A DNA stretch of 51,901 nucleotides from an uncultured bacterium (GCA_913053845.1 CAJXGD010000010.1:1-51901); one strand, 5' to 3'; counted from the first letter of the stretch, positions 1 through 8,947 are shown. Numbers and translations: made by a program. Notes: generated by a model from the letters alone, not told the origin.

Positions 1-557
1 TTCCACCACTTGGCTCACCCGCCCAGCTACCTGGCTCAACAGTCGCTCCAGCAACTCTTGATTCCGCTTGCCCACGGCACGAGCTACCCTCAACTTGCTC
101 TGGGGGTCAAAGGCGGTCGCCTTCCAGAACTCCCCGCTCCGTTCGCTCTCCGCGTACCCCCTTTTCCACCTTTGTTCCGCAGGTAGGTCCATAGCTCGTT
201 CAATTGAACCTGAGAGAGGTGAAAGTCCCGCAGCAGGATTTCCTCCACCGCTTGGGCCTGTTGACCGGCCTTCTCCGCCCAGCGGGCCACCGTCTCTTCC
301 TTGATCCCTTTGATCCGGGCTACGGCTGCCATACTACCTCTCTCGACCAGCAGTGCCAGGGCTTCCAGAAAATCCTTTTTCGGTTTACGCAGTCGGTAGA
401 ACAGGGTCCCTTTGCTGGCCGAGAACCCTTGGCCACACTGCTTGCATAGGTAGCGCTGATGGCCGCGCTTGTCTTTGCCTGCTTTGATCACCTGCTCTGA
501 GCTGCCCTGGTCAGAACAGTCGGCGTTGGGACAGGAAAGTGTCTTGGTTGTACGCAT
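1..557 (-). CDS. IS1 family transposase, InsA/InsB' type with probable -1 frameshift; 3' end missing
   Basis: DNA transposase of the IS1 family. The N-terminal part is an InsA-like zinc-binding domain with two CxxC-type cysteine pairs (CPNADC, CKQC) around a GHQRYLC core, followed by a helix-turn-helix. The initial frame runs from 557 to about 160 and then loses family resemblance. The -1 frame continues with RGYAESERSGEFWKATAF and reads open to base 1. This is the InsB-like DDE part. The switch falls at a run of four A on the minus strand (162-165 on the plus strand), where a lysine tRNA could slip from AAA to AAA. That matches the programmed -1 frameshift used by IS1 to make InsAB', although a sequencing or inactivating frameshift cannot be excluded. 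The gene is truncated by the window edge. Confidence 0.75.
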
Positions 558-618
558 GATTGATCACCACCATATTACCTCATCGCTCCTCTAACTGCAC
601 TCAGCTGGGGGACTACCC
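1..618 (-). mobile_element. IS1-like insertion sequence, cut by window start
   Basis: The element consists of the IS1-type transposase gene plus a short non-coding end. On the minus strand the end reads GGGTAGTCCCCCAGCTGAG (about 600-618). It starts with GGTAGT-like bases resembling the GGT(A/G)AT starts of IS1 family inverted repeats, so the outer boundary is probably near 617-618. The other end lies outside the window, so neither the matching inverted repeat nor a target duplication can be checked. The family assignment rests on the transposase; the boundary is inference. Confidence 0.55.
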
Positions 619-685
619 AATCGCACGTTGGCCAAGCTATTTAAGTGGACCTATAAAGGGCGGCCGCTGACCACCTAAACCTATT

Positions 686-1456
686 TCACTGCGCGCCTTC
701 AACTTTGAAACCATCCGGGAAGACTACCTGGCGAAAGACGATCACTGGGTTAGGTTCGAGCTGTTGGGCGGCAACGAAACTCCCATTTATTGAGAAAAGT
801 AGCAACGATAGTGCTAGATTAGGCGTCAGCTGTCCTTTTAATGTCCATTGGTCGGCCTGAACAACCCTGTCACCGCTTTGGAGGATTGCCTTTTCACGAT
901 TTTTTACGACGTTAAGAGTGAAACTACTTAGCAGTTGAGGAATCAACGCTGTGAAGTTAGCTTGCTCTGTTTGAAGCTGCTGCATGCGCTCCAGGATGAG
1001 CATCCATTGGCTGACCATATTTCCATCGAGAAGGACAATTTCGTCCGTTCCTTTTATAGTCTTTTGCTGTATTGTGTTGCCCGTTTTGATGGAGATCATA
1101 GCGACGTTGTCCTGAAAGGTTACCCCGATATCCTGTGCCTCTTGGCCTAGTGTCCTCTTGTGCAAGGAATAGCTCTGGGGGATGAAATCCTTGCTCAATG
1201 TTAGGATTTGAGATTGGATCACTGGATCGCTTTGTCCAGGTAAGGTCAAGGACGAAGTGGAAGTGAGCAACAGACGACCTCTACTGAGCTCTTGAAGAGC
1301 GAAAGACTCGACACCCAGATGATCTCCTCCAGGAATCTGTATTATGAGTGTTCCGCTATCTATCACCGTAGATTGTGAAAGGCCTAAAAGGCCAGATGCA
1401 CTCAACACTGTAAGGGCGATTAATATTCTCCCTATCTTCTTCGCGCTCGTCTTCAT
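686..1456 (-). CDS. Secreted or periplasmic protein of unknown function
   Basis: A 256-residue protein that I do not recognise. Residues 1-28 look like a signal peptide: basic MKTSAKK, a hydrophobic stretch ILIALTVLSASGLLGL, then a likely cleavage region. The rest is rich in alternating hydrophobic residues and in Ser, Thr and Gln, which suggests a beta-rich fold, with no cysteines and no catalytic motif visible. An AGGAGTAACAC ribosome site precedes the ATG. It stands alone between the IS1-like element and the MFS gene, both on the same strand, with a gap of about 145 bp to the MFS gene. Its AT-richer composition compared with the nuo region suggests acquisition, but this is a visual judgement. 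Confidence 0.7.
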   Translation of the reverse strand: MKTSAKKIGRILIALTVLSASGLLGLSQSTVIDSGTLIIQIPGGDHLGVESFALQELSRGRLLLTSTSSLTLPGQSDPVIQSQILTLSKDFIPQSYSLHKRTLGQEAQDIGVTFQDNVAMISIKTGNTIQQKTIKGTDEIVLLDGNMVSQWMLILERMQQLQTEQANFTALIPQLLSSFTLNVVKNREKAILQSGDRVVQADQWTLKGQLTPNLALSLLLFSINGSFVAAQQLEPNPVIVFRQVVFPDGFKVEGAQ

Positions 1457-1601
1457 GTGTTACTCCTCCTTTATTTAGTTTATCAGGCCCAATCTCACAA
1501 CGTAACGTCATCTTCATAGAGACCGCCCGTCCATCTGATCTCTTACACAGCTATACTGATTCCCCCTTTTCGTGTATAGTGCCTTTACATTGACCGTGAT
1601 G

Positions 1602-2858
1602 CTACGATGACTCCCTAGTGTATAAGGACTGACTCTCTCTAGATGCTATGGGAAGGAACATAAGAAGCCCCGCTATGATATAGAGTGAGGCTGCGAGAAC
1701 GAAAACAGTTTGCACCCCAAGCTGGCTTGCGAGAACCGCACTGCTCAAAGTTGCCATGAGAAAAGCAAATTCTGAGATGCTATTTGTGGTTGCCAATACG
1801 CGTCCACGGCATTGATCTGTGGTCGTTTCTTGATACATGGTTTGCTCTGTGATCACAGCTATGATGAAGCAAGTCCCTACAAATACAAATCCGACCAGCA
1901 CAGCGATTAAGTTCGTTTGATTAATTACAACGAACAGAGTTCCTCCAGTGGCAAATAGGCTCAGACGGATTAAAGAAACAACAGGGAATTTCGCCAACAG
2001 ATATCGCATAAAGACACTGCCAACAGCAGTACCAACGCCTATTGCCATAACAATTAGGCCAAATGCATTAGCGTCAGCATGGAGATGCTCTTCGACCCAG
2101 ATAATGAGCAAGGCAGTGAGCGCCCCTTGTCCTAAGGAAGCGATAAACCAGGCTGAAGCGAGCAGACGTAGTACAGACATTCGCCATAAATACGTAAATC
2201 CGATTCGCATATCTTCGGAGATTTGGATCAGTTTCTGGGAAACCTTTATGGGCATTGCTGTTTGCTTATCTGAGGAGATTGGCCGATGCGGTGTGATTTG
2301 GAACATTAAATATGCGGAGATTACATATGTAAAAGCATCGATGAGGCTTGTCACCCCAAGCCCTGCAGACATGATCAACCATCCCCCAAGAGGTGGACCA
2401 GCAATTTGTCCAATCGACAGCCCGGTATACAGTAGAGAGTTCGCCCTATTTAGAGATGTTGCATCGTTATCCACTAAGTAAGGGATAAGTGCTGCCGCTG
2501 CTGGACGTGCTAAAGTCGAAATAATTGATTCAAGGGTGACAATCAGATAAAGGATCCACAGATATACCCCATCGGTTACAAGGAAAAGTCCTAGAACAAT
2601 TACCGCTCGAAGGAGATCCGCTGCAACAAGTATTCTCTTGCGATCCCACCAATCCACAAGCACCCCAGCAAGCGGGCCTAACAGTAGTCTGGGCAAGGCT
2701 TGTGCGAAGAAGGTCAGAGCTGTAGAGATGGGAGATTGTGTGGTAAAGAAGACCCATGCCGGGAGAGCAACAAAGAGCATGCCGTCTCCTACAGCAGAAA
2801 CACCTAATCCACTAGATAGGCTTTTGACACCTGACTTTCTGTGCAACCGTAGGGACAT
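1602..2858 (-). CDS. MFS transporter, drug/siderophore-exporter type
   Basis: A 418-residue inner-membrane protein with about 12 hydrophobic segments. The loop after the second segment carries a major-facilitator motif A (GPLAGVLVDWWDRKRIL, about residues 58-74). Overall layout resembles the MFS_3 group that includes EntS enterobactin exporters and MefA-type macrolide pumps, so proton-driven export of a small molecule is likely. The substrate cannot be told from sequence. The start at 2858 (MSLRLHRKSG) puts a basic tail before the first membrane helix. Neighbours give no pathway context: an unknown secreted protein follows it, and a Crp/Fnr regulator lies upstream, separated by 291 bp of AT-rich DNA without a recognisable gene. 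Confidence 0.85.
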   Translation of the reverse strand: MSLRLHRKSGVKSLSSGLGVSAVGDGMLFVALPAWVFFTTQSPISTALTFFAQALPRLLLGPLAGVLVDWWDRKRILVAADLLRAVIVLGLFLVTDGVYLWILYLIVTLESIISTLARPAAAALIPYLVDNDATSLNRANSLLYTGLSIGQIAGPPLGGWLIMSAGLGVTSLIDAFTYVISAYLMFQITPHRPISSDKQTAMPIKVSQKLIQISEDMRIGFTYLWRMSVLRLLASAWFIASLGQGALTALLIIWVEEHLHADANAFGLIVMAIGVGTAVGSVFMRYLLAKFPVVSLIRLSLFATGGTLFVVINQTNLIAVLVGFVFVGTCFIIAVITEQTMYQETTTDQCRGRVLATTNSISEFAFLMATLSSAVLASQLGVQTVFVLAASLYIIAGLLMFLPIASRESQSLYTRESS

Positions 2859-3149
2859 ATGCTACTCATCTCCCTGGTAGAGAATTATCATGCAAGAGTC
2901 TTACATACAATAAATCATGATATTCTCCACGCTTATGACATGCTCGCCTGCGAAGACCTTGTGATCTACCGATAAGAATAATCGGACTTTGACCATTAGG
3001 CTAGGATGCATCTTAGCTATATTTTAAGTATGGATTAGTGTATATAATAGGGTAAATATCTTTATCTAGACGCAGTGGAGTGGCATGTTATGACTTCTAT
3101 GCCCGGATGAAACAGCGTGACTAGCAAGGCAGGAAAGTTACATAAGTCG

Positions 3150-3854
3150 CTATTCTACTATCATATTAAATATTCGAGGAGACAGCTCTATACTAGACGC
3201 GCTAATCTTAATAAGACCCTGTGCCTCAAACTCACGTAATTGAGCCACTGTAGTCTCATAAGCGCTTCCTATCGCTTCAGCCAGGTCACGTCTTGAAAGA
3301 GGAAATGGACAAATAATCTCATTTTCTACAGCTCGATCGATATAATGACGCCCAATTTGTTGGAAAACATAGATAAGTCGTTCCTTAAGGGATTTGTAAG
3401 CGAGGAAACTTGCCCATATTGCGAGACCATTAAAATTTTGAGCACATTGTTCGGCTACGCGCTTCAATATCAGCGGATCATTATTTAGCCACTCTAGGAA
3501 ACACCGCTTTGGGATTGGAATAGACTTAACATGTGTTAAACATTTAGCGTATAATATATATTGCTTTCGTGGAGACATAATTACAGTAGCCCCTGCAAAG
3601 GTACCGGGGCCGCAGAAAATCAGCGCTTGATTTTTCCCTTCTAGCGTCCTTCTACCCAGCTTCACGAATCCATCGCAAATGATATAGAGGCTATGGACAG
3701 GATCACCTTGTTGAAATAGAGTTTCCCCTTTCTCGTAGTGAATACTATTGCTTATATGAGCCAAGTCGGAAAAGCTATCCTCAGACAATACAGTTAACAG
3801 ACAATATTCTCTACTCCCCTGACCACAATCTTTACAGCGGAGTTCTTTACCCAT
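3150..3854 (-). CDS. Crp/Fnr family transcriptional regulator with N-terminal cysteine cluster
   Basis: A 234-residue regulator. The N-terminus holds C7-x2-C10-x7-C18, followed by a cyclic-nucleotide-binding-type beta-roll (about residues 25-140, with GETLFQQGDPVHSLYII) and a C-terminal winged helix-turn-helix (LSRRDLAEAIGSAYETTVAQLREFEAQGLI, about 185-215). The N-terminal cysteines recall the Fe-S ligands of FNR oxygen sensors, and four further cysteines downstream could supply the fourth ligand. The recognition helix keeps the E-T of the FNR/CRP family but has Ala where Arg is common (ETTVAQ). An oxygen or redox sensor role is inference. It lies directly upstream-facing of no obvious target; the ABC importer genes end 36 bp away on the same strand. 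Confidence 0.85.
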   Translation of the reverse strand: MGKELRCKDCGQGSREYCLLTVLSEDSFSDLAHISNSIHYEKGETLFQQGDPVHSLYIICDGFVKLGRRTLEGKNQALIFCGPGTFAGATVIMSPRKQYILYAKCLTHVKSIPIPKRCFLEWLNNDPLILKRVAEQCAQNFNGLAIWASFLAYKSLKERLIYVFQQIGRHYIDRAVENEIICPFPLSRRDLAEAIGSAYETTVAQLREFEAQGLIKISASSIELSPRIFNMIVE

Positions 3855-3889
3855 CGCATATAACCTCTATCTTCCTCACCCCTCAGCCC

Positions 3890-5044
3890 TCAGCCGCGGA
3901 TCGAAGCGTAGGGATCAACGGCGTCGCGCAGGGCGTCGCCCATAAAGTTGAAGGCCAGCACCGAGACGATGATGAAAAAGCCGGGGATGAGCAGCCACCA
4001 GTGGTTCGAGAGGGCGAAGATGTTATTGGCCGCGCTGAGCAAGAGCCCCCAACTGGTTGCCGGCTCATGAATGCCCAAGCCTAGGAAGCTGAGCGCCGCC
4101 TCGGTCAGGATGAGGCCGGGGATGGTCAGGGTGGAGATGACGATCAGGTAGCTCATCGTGTTGGGCATCAGATGGTGAAAGATGATCCGCCAATCGCTAG
4201 CCCCTATCGCCTTAGCGGCTAGGGCGTACTCCTGTTCGCGGAAGGAGAGAATCTGCCCGCGCAGCACGCGGGCGATTCCGGTCCAGCCGGTGATAGACAG
4301 GATGAGGATGATCCCCAAGAAGCGAACCCCTTGCGAGAGCCCCCGGGGCAAGATGGTCGCCAGGACCAGCAAGAGCGGCAGCTGCGGGTAGGATTGCAGC
4401 ACCTCGATGAGCCTTTGGATCAGGATGTCCACCCAGCCGCCGTAGAAGCCGGAGAGCCCGCCGAAGAAGATCCCCAAGATCAAGATCAAGATCAGGGCCA
4501 GTGGCCCGATGAACAGGGAGATCCGCCCACCCATCAGGGTGCGAGTGAAGAGATCTCGCCCAAAGCGGTCGACCCCAAAGAGGAAGAGTTGCCCGTCCGA
4601 GCTGTCCGGCTGGCCCGTGCCGAAGAGGTGGATGTCGGTGGGGAAGAGCCCCAGCAGTTTGTACGGATCGCCGCGCACGAAGAGGCGAATGGGATAGATG
4701 CGGCTGGTGTCTTCGCGGAAGAACGCTGCACCGCTGTTCGGATCGAAGGTCCGCACCACCCCGTAGACGAAGGGGCCGCTAAAGCGCCCCTGGTATATGA
4801 AGTGAATCGGCGTCGGCGGGGCAAAGCCCAACTGTTGATGGAACTGACCTACCCCATAGGGCCCGATGAAATCGGCAAAGACGGTCACCAGGGTCATCAG
4901 GATGATGATAAAAGCACCCAAGGTACCCAGCCGGTGACGCTTGAAGCGCCGCCAGATGAGCTGGCCCGGAGTCAGCAGCGGCTTCTGGCTGAGCTCAGAC
5001 TCACCGCCGGCACGTTCCTGTCCTGGCGCCTGGGCGACGGCCAT
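3890..5044 (-). CDS. ABC transporter permease, OppC/DppC type
   Basis: Inner-membrane subunit of a peptide/nickel-type ABC importer, 384 residues against about 300 in typical DppC. An OppC_N segment precedes the first membrane helix (about 35-57). A long outer loop of about 100 residues lies between helices 1 and 2 and contains the conserved GVDRFGRDLFTR. The ATPase-docking EAA loop is visible as ALAAKAIGASDWRIIFHHLMPN. The ATG at 5044 is preceded by a GGGAGG ribosome site. It is the last gene of a binding protein-OppB-OppC run on the minus strand, and a 57-bp palindromic repeat sits between it and oppB. No OppD/OppF ATPase follows; the next gene is the Crp/Fnr regulator. Confidence 0.93.
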   Translation of the reverse strand: MAVAQAPGQERAGGESELSQKPLLTPGQLIWRRFKRHRLGTLGAFIIILMTLVTVFADFIGPYGVGQFHQQLGFAPPTPIHFIYQGRFSGPFVYGVVRTFDPNSGAAFFREDTSRIYPIRLFVRGDPYKLLGLFPTDIHLFGTGQPDSSDGQLFLFGVDRFGRDLFTRTLMGGRISLFIGPLALILILILGIFFGGLSGFYGGWVDILIQRLIEVLQSYPQLPLLLVLATILPRGLSQGVRFLGIILILSITGWTGIARVLRGQILSFREQEYALAAKAIGASDWRIIFHHLMPNTMSYLIVISTLTIPGLILTEAALSFLGLGIHEPATSWGLLLSAANNIFALSNHWWLLIPGFFIIVSVLAFNFMGDALRDAVDPYASIRG

Positions 5045-5108
5045 CAGTGATTGGACCTCCCTGATCTGCCCCTAGATCGGTGCACAGGATCATCGGACGT
5101 TTCCTTTT

Positions 5109-5165
5109 GTAGGGGCAACCCCCCGTGGTTGCCCTGGGTGGGCAGGCACAGAGGCCTGCCCCTAC
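5109..5165. repeat. GTAG-bounded double-hairpin repeat (REP-like)
   Basis: Intergenic element in the oppB-oppC gap, bounded by GTAGGGGC (5109-5116) and its inverse GCCCCTAC (5158-5165). Inside are two hairpins: GGCAACC with GGTTGCC, then GGGCAGGC with GCCTGCCC. The same GTAGGGGC/GCCCCTAC ends occur at 30399-30440. GTAG-tailed palindromes are the hallmark of REP sequences moved by RAYT transposases; applying that here is inference. Confidence 0.75.
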
Positions 5166-5176
5166 CTCCTATCTCT

Positions 5177-6169
5177 CTAATCATAGCGCACTCGTGGATC
5201 CACCCAGGCCAAGAGGATGTCAGCGATCAGATTACCGGCCAGCAAAAATAGGGCGAAGAAGGTCAGCACGGTGATGATGACATATTCGTCCGGAGGCTGG
5301 AGCGACTGGAAGTAAAATATCTCCAAATTGGGCAGATTGAGCACCTGGGCGGCCAGCAGCGAGCCGCTGACAAATGCCGGCAACGACTGCCCGAAGATGG
5401 AGATCATCGGGTTGATGGCGTTGCGCACGGCATGTTTATAAATTACCACCCGCTCAGGGAGTCCCTTGGCCCGTGCCGTCTGGACATACTGCGAGCCGAA
5501 GATGTCCAGCAAGGTGCCGCGCATGATGCGCATCAGGCCAGCCACGCCCACCGCGCCGATCACCAGCACCGCCGGCCAGAGGTGGGCCAGATAATCCACG
5601 AACTTGCCCCAGCTCCAGGTCCAAGGCCAGGCCGACCCGGCGATATACTGCTGAGAGAAGATGCCGCCGACCGCCGGATAACCCCAGTTGGTCAATAGAT
5701 AGAGCACCACCAGTGCACTGAAAAAAACCGGGACCGACAGACCGGTAAAGGACAAGAGGGTCAGGCTGTGATCGGCCAGCGAATACTGATGGGTGGCCGA
5801 ATATATCCCAATAGGAATGGCCAGCAGCCAGACGAGGAAGAAGGTCGGTATGGTGATCAGCAACGTGATCGGCAGATATTGCATGATCAGCGCGCCAACC
5901 GGCTGACGCTTGGCAAAGGAGTAACCGAAATCCCCGTGGAGAGTCCCCTCAAGCCACTTGACATAGCGCACGTACCAGGGTTTGTCCAGCCCCAAGTTCT
6001 TGGCGTAGCGCTCAATCGTCTCCGGGCTGACCCGGGGGTTGAGTTTGAGCTGCGAGACGAAATCCCCGTTGAAGTGTTCTTGCAGCGCGATGATGGCAAA
6101 GCTGGCCAACGAGACCAGAATCAGCGTGGGGATCATCAACAGCAGTCGGCGGATGACGTAGCTCAGCAT
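5177..6169 (-). CDS. ABC transporter permease, OppB/DppB type
   Basis: Second inner-membrane permease of the peptide-type importer, 330 residues, the usual family length. It begins MLSYVIRRLLLMIPTLILVSLASFAI, the typical OppB first helix, followed by a periplasmic loop with LGLDKPWYVRYVKWLEGTLHGDFGYS, which is strongly conserved in DppB. The EAA loop reads VQTARAKGLPERVVIYKHAVRNAINP near residues 225-250. About six membrane helices are visible. It lies 32 bp downstream of the substrate-binding protein gene and presumably shares its promoter. With OppC it forms the channel dimer; the ATPases must be encoded elsewhere. Confidence 0.95.
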   Translation of the reverse strand: MLSYVIRRLLLMIPTLILVSLASFAIIALQEHFNGDFVSQLKLNPRVSPETIERYAKNLGLDKPWYVRYVKWLEGTLHGDFGYSFAKRQPVGALIMQYLPITLLITIPTFFLVWLLAIPIGIYSATHQYSLADHSLTLLSFTGLSVPVFFSALVVLYLLTNWGYPAVGGIFSQQYIAGSAWPWTWSWGKFVDYLAHLWPAVLVIGAVGVAGLMRIMRGTLLDIFGSQYVQTARAKGLPERVVIYKHAVRNAINPMISIFGQSLPAFVSGSLLAAQVLNLPNLEIFYFQSLQPPDEYVIITVLTFFALFLLAGNLIADILLAWVDPRVRYD

Positions 6170-6201
6170 GGAGCGTTTTCCCTCCTTATGGTACTTATGA
6201 G

Positions 6202-8871
6202 CTACTTACTGGTGCTCAAGCGTCCCTTCTGCTCTAGCTCGCGCTCGCAATCCCCGCCGCGCTGCCACCATAGCCGGTCGCTAAAGGCGACCCACTGTTG
6301 AGCGTTGCCCGCCTGCGGCCGGAACTTCTGGCTGTTCGCCAGGCACTGATCCACAGCATAGAGGAATATCCCGTTGATCAAATAGATCACCGGCAGATTC
6401 TCCGAATCGAGCCGCTCAAACTCCTTGTAGTACTTCTCTTTGGCCTCTTGGACGTTGAAGACGCGGGCCCCCTCCTCCTGAAGTTGTTGGACTCGCACCT
6501 CCCAAGCCGGGGGATTATGCTTGGAGGAATAGCGCCAGAAATGATAGAAACCATTGGTGCGCCAGACGTTAAAGCTGGTGGGATCAACACCGCCGGTGAA
6601 ACCGATGACCACTGCGCCATAGCGACTGCCGGTCAGCTCGGTGACCAGCTCGTTGAACTGCTCTGATTGGTAAGTGGCATCTACGCCGACCTGTTGCCAG
6701 TCATGCTCGATCTGTTGAGACTCGGCCTCACGAATGGTGTTGCCGGTGTTGGTAGTCAAGGGGAAGCCGACCTCGCGCTGGTCCTCCGGTCCGAACTTCT
6801 GAGCGCAATCGGAGGCATCGCTGCAGGCCTTCTGGGCCATCAGGAACTTGTCGGTGATGTTGCGCACGCCGTCGTTGTTGGTATCGGTCAGGCCCAGTGC
6901 AGTCAGCATCTGCTTGGCCTTCTTGAGATCATAGGGATAAGTCTTGGCCGACTCCGCATCATAGAATGGCGAAGGAACCGAGATCCAGGTCCATTGTGGC
7001 GCGGCTAGGCCGTGATAAATGTTGTCAATCATGGCCTGTTTGTTGAGCGCGTAGGCCAATGCCTGACGGAACTCTCTCGCCCGCATCACGTATTGCATCG
7101 CTTGGTAGCTGGGGTCGTTGGGCTTGAGGGTGGCGTAGTCTTGATTGAGGACCACGAACTGGTCCCCGTAGGCCGGACCGTCCTTGATGGTCTGCCAGCC
7201 TTTGGTCTTAGCCTCACCCAGAATATCTGCCCAGTCCTCCGGCCGGGCGGCGTACATATCCGACTGGCCACTCTTGAAATAGAGGAACTGGGTGTCAACG
7301 CTCTGCACGATCAGCACGGCCAGTTGGTTAAAGTAAGGCAGTTGGACGCCATGCTCATCCACCCGCCAGTAGTAGGGGTTGCGCTTGAGCAGTATCTGCT
7401 GACCCGTCTGATAGCTTTGCAAATCATAGGGGCCCAGTCCGGCGAACTGATCGGGAGGAGTATTGGTGTTCCAGGTGTTATTGAACGTGCCTGGCGCTAC
7501 CCCGGAGAACCGGCCGGCCTTAGCTTCCGCTAGGGCACGAGTGGCATAATCTTTCGCTTTGTTCAAGGCATCGTGCAATTTGCCGGCCGGAACGGCATTC
7601 AGTAACTGCCCCAGCGCCTCCCGGATCGCTCCCACGGCCGGTTGGGCCGCTTTGGCGTCCTGAGCTTTAATCGCTTTGGACAATTGATCCAGTGCACGCT
7701 TGAGCGCAGCCAGTGATTTCGCATTGGCCTTCTGCAGGGCATCGCGGTTGTTGCTCACCGTGCTCTGGATCGCCTTGAAGTCACCATCGGCGCCAGGATT
7801 GAGCTTGGCCAGATGCTGGGCCAAGAGGTGCCGGGGCAGGAGCAGGTTGGAGAGGCAGTTGCGCAGCAGTGGGCGGAAGGGCTCGCTGACCGAGGCTTTA
7901 ACGGTGTAATCGTCCAGCTTTTTCACCTGAACGAACTGGCCACCGATGGTGCAGCCGTCGCGGGAGTTGCTATTGACGTCGTCGTTGCCGATGACATCCA
8001 TGAAGGTAAAGACGACGTCATCGGCGGTAAACGGTTTGCCATCGGACCATTTGACCCCGCGGCGCAGATGGAAAATGACGCTCTTGCGGTCGGGTGCGAT
8101 CGTCCAGCTCTTGGCCAAGCCCGGGATCAACTCCGCATTCAGGGGATTGATATCTAGGAGGCCGGCACCATTCATCAAGCTGATGATGTCCCCTGAGCTG
8201 GTCTCGGCGGAGGTCCCCGGATTGAGCGTCTTGGGACCGGTGCCAAAGGTGGTGACTATCAACTTGCCGCCGGGAATTCCGGGATCGGTCAACCCTAGGT
8301 TGGCCGTAAGCACCTGAGCGTCCGGTGGAATATGGCCGGCACGCGCCGCCGAGCTGGCTGGGGTGATGACGTTGAGCTTCATGGTCCAATCGCCGATGCT
8401 AACGGTATGTTCACCGGCCCCCTTGACCGCGGCCAACTGAAAGGTGACGACTTGGCTCTGGTCTGGCTTGAGGTCCAGCGTTTTGGTTGTGACCACTTGG
8501 TCGTCTAACTTGAGCTCCAGCTTCGTCTGGAGGGCTTTTTCGCCCGCTTTGACGGTGGCCTGGAAGCTCGCTCCGCTGCCGGCCAGCAGATAGCCGCTGG
8601 CCGGAAAGGCAGTCACTTGTACGATTTGCACCTTGGCAGTGGCCAATTTGCCCGGAGTGGTCGGAGGTGAAGTCGGTTGGGCAGGTTGTTGTGGCTTGGC
8701 TGGCGGTGGCGAAGTTGGTTGTGCCTTGGGGGGTTGCTGCGGCTGCTTGGCTGTCGGGGGAGTAGTCGCCGGCTTTTGGCTGGTCTGCCCGCCCCCAGTG
8801 CAACCTCCTAGAGCCACCATCAGCGCGACGATCATCACAGTTAAGTATCCCACTGCCCAGAACCTCTTCAT
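6202..8871 (-). CDS. ABC transporter substrate-binding lipoprotein, SBP family 5, with extra domains
   Basis: Extracytoplasmic binding protein of the importer, 889 residues, far longer than the usual 520-620. A lipoprotein signal ends in the lipobox LGGC (C24). A Pro/Gln/Thr-rich linker follows (about 28-75). Residues about 78-170 look like a CARDB or Ig-like beta domain (AGSGASFQATVKAGEK to MKLNVIT). The family 5 solute-binding fold then starts near 190, with FHLRRGVKWSDGKPFTADDVVFTF as its signature. An Ala/Lys-rich helical insertion (about 355-460) interrupts it. Substrate is likely oligopeptide, but sugars or opines are also bound by this family. It is first in the operon behind a good promoter at 8913-8941. 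Confidence 0.92.
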   Translation of the reverse strand: MKRFWAVGYLTVMIVALMVALGGCTGGGQTSQKPATTPPTAKQPQQPPKAQPTSPPPAKPQQPAQPTSPPTTPGKLATAKVQIVQVTAFPASGYLLAGSGASFQATVKAGEKALQTKLELKLDDQVVTTKTLDLKPDQSQVVTFQLAAVKGAGEHTVSIGDWTMKLNVITPASSAARAGHIPPDAQVLTANLGLTDPGIPGGKLIVTTFGTGPKTLNPGTSAETSSGDIISLMNGAGLLDINPLNAELIPGLAKSWTIAPDRKSVIFHLRRGVKWSDGKPFTADDVVFTFMDVIGNDDVNSNSRDGCTIGGQFVQVKKLDDYTVKASVSEPFRPLLRNCLSNLLLPRHLLAQHLAKLNPGADGDFKAIQSTVSNNRDALQKANAKSLAALKRALDQLSKAIKAQDAKAAQPAVGAIREALGQLLNAVPAGKLHDALNKAKDYATRALAEAKAGRFSGVAPGTFNNTWNTNTPPDQFAGLGPYDLQSYQTGQQILLKRNPYYWRVDEHGVQLPYFNQLAVLIVQSVDTQFLYFKSGQSDMYAARPEDWADILGEAKTKGWQTIKDGPAYGDQFVVLNQDYATLKPNDPSYQAMQYVMRAREFRQALAYALNKQAMIDNIYHGLAAPQWTWISVPSPFYDAESAKTYPYDLKKAKQMLTALGLTDTNNDGVRNITDKFLMAQKACSDASDCAQKFGPEDQREVGFPLTTNTGNTIREAESQQIEHDWQQVGVDATYQSEQFNELVTELTGSRYGAVVIGFTGGVDPTSFNVWRTNGFYHFWRYSSKHNPPAWEVRVQQLQEEGARVFNVQEAKEKYYKEFERLDSENLPVIYLINGIFLYAVDQCLANSQKFRPQAGNAQQWVAFSDRLWWQRGGDCERELEQKGRLSTSK

Positions 8872-8912
8872 CGTCAGACTCCTCCTCAGGACGAAATTTA
8901 GCTGCTGCTACT

Positions 8913-8941
8913 TTTATAGCATACTGGCTTGACTCTGACAA
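8913..8941 (-). promoter_or_regulatory. Promoter of the ABC importer operon
   Basis: On the minus strand TTGTCA (8936-8941) and TATAAA (8913-8918) are separated by exactly 17 bp. The start codon at 8871 is preceded by a GAGGAGGAG ribosome site. The -35 box lies only 6 bp from the -35 box of the divergent nuo promoter. Confidence 0.75.
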
Positions 8942-8947
8942 ATGGGT

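Noticed and set aside
2969..2985. Short hairpin CCGAT / ATCGG in the MFS-Crp gap
   Set aside because: Only 5 bp of stem in AT-rich DNA, no gene context; likely chance.
4331..5050. 239-codon plus-strand frame
   Set aside because: Antisense to the oppC gene; low-complexity charged product typical of a shadow frame in GC-rich DNA.
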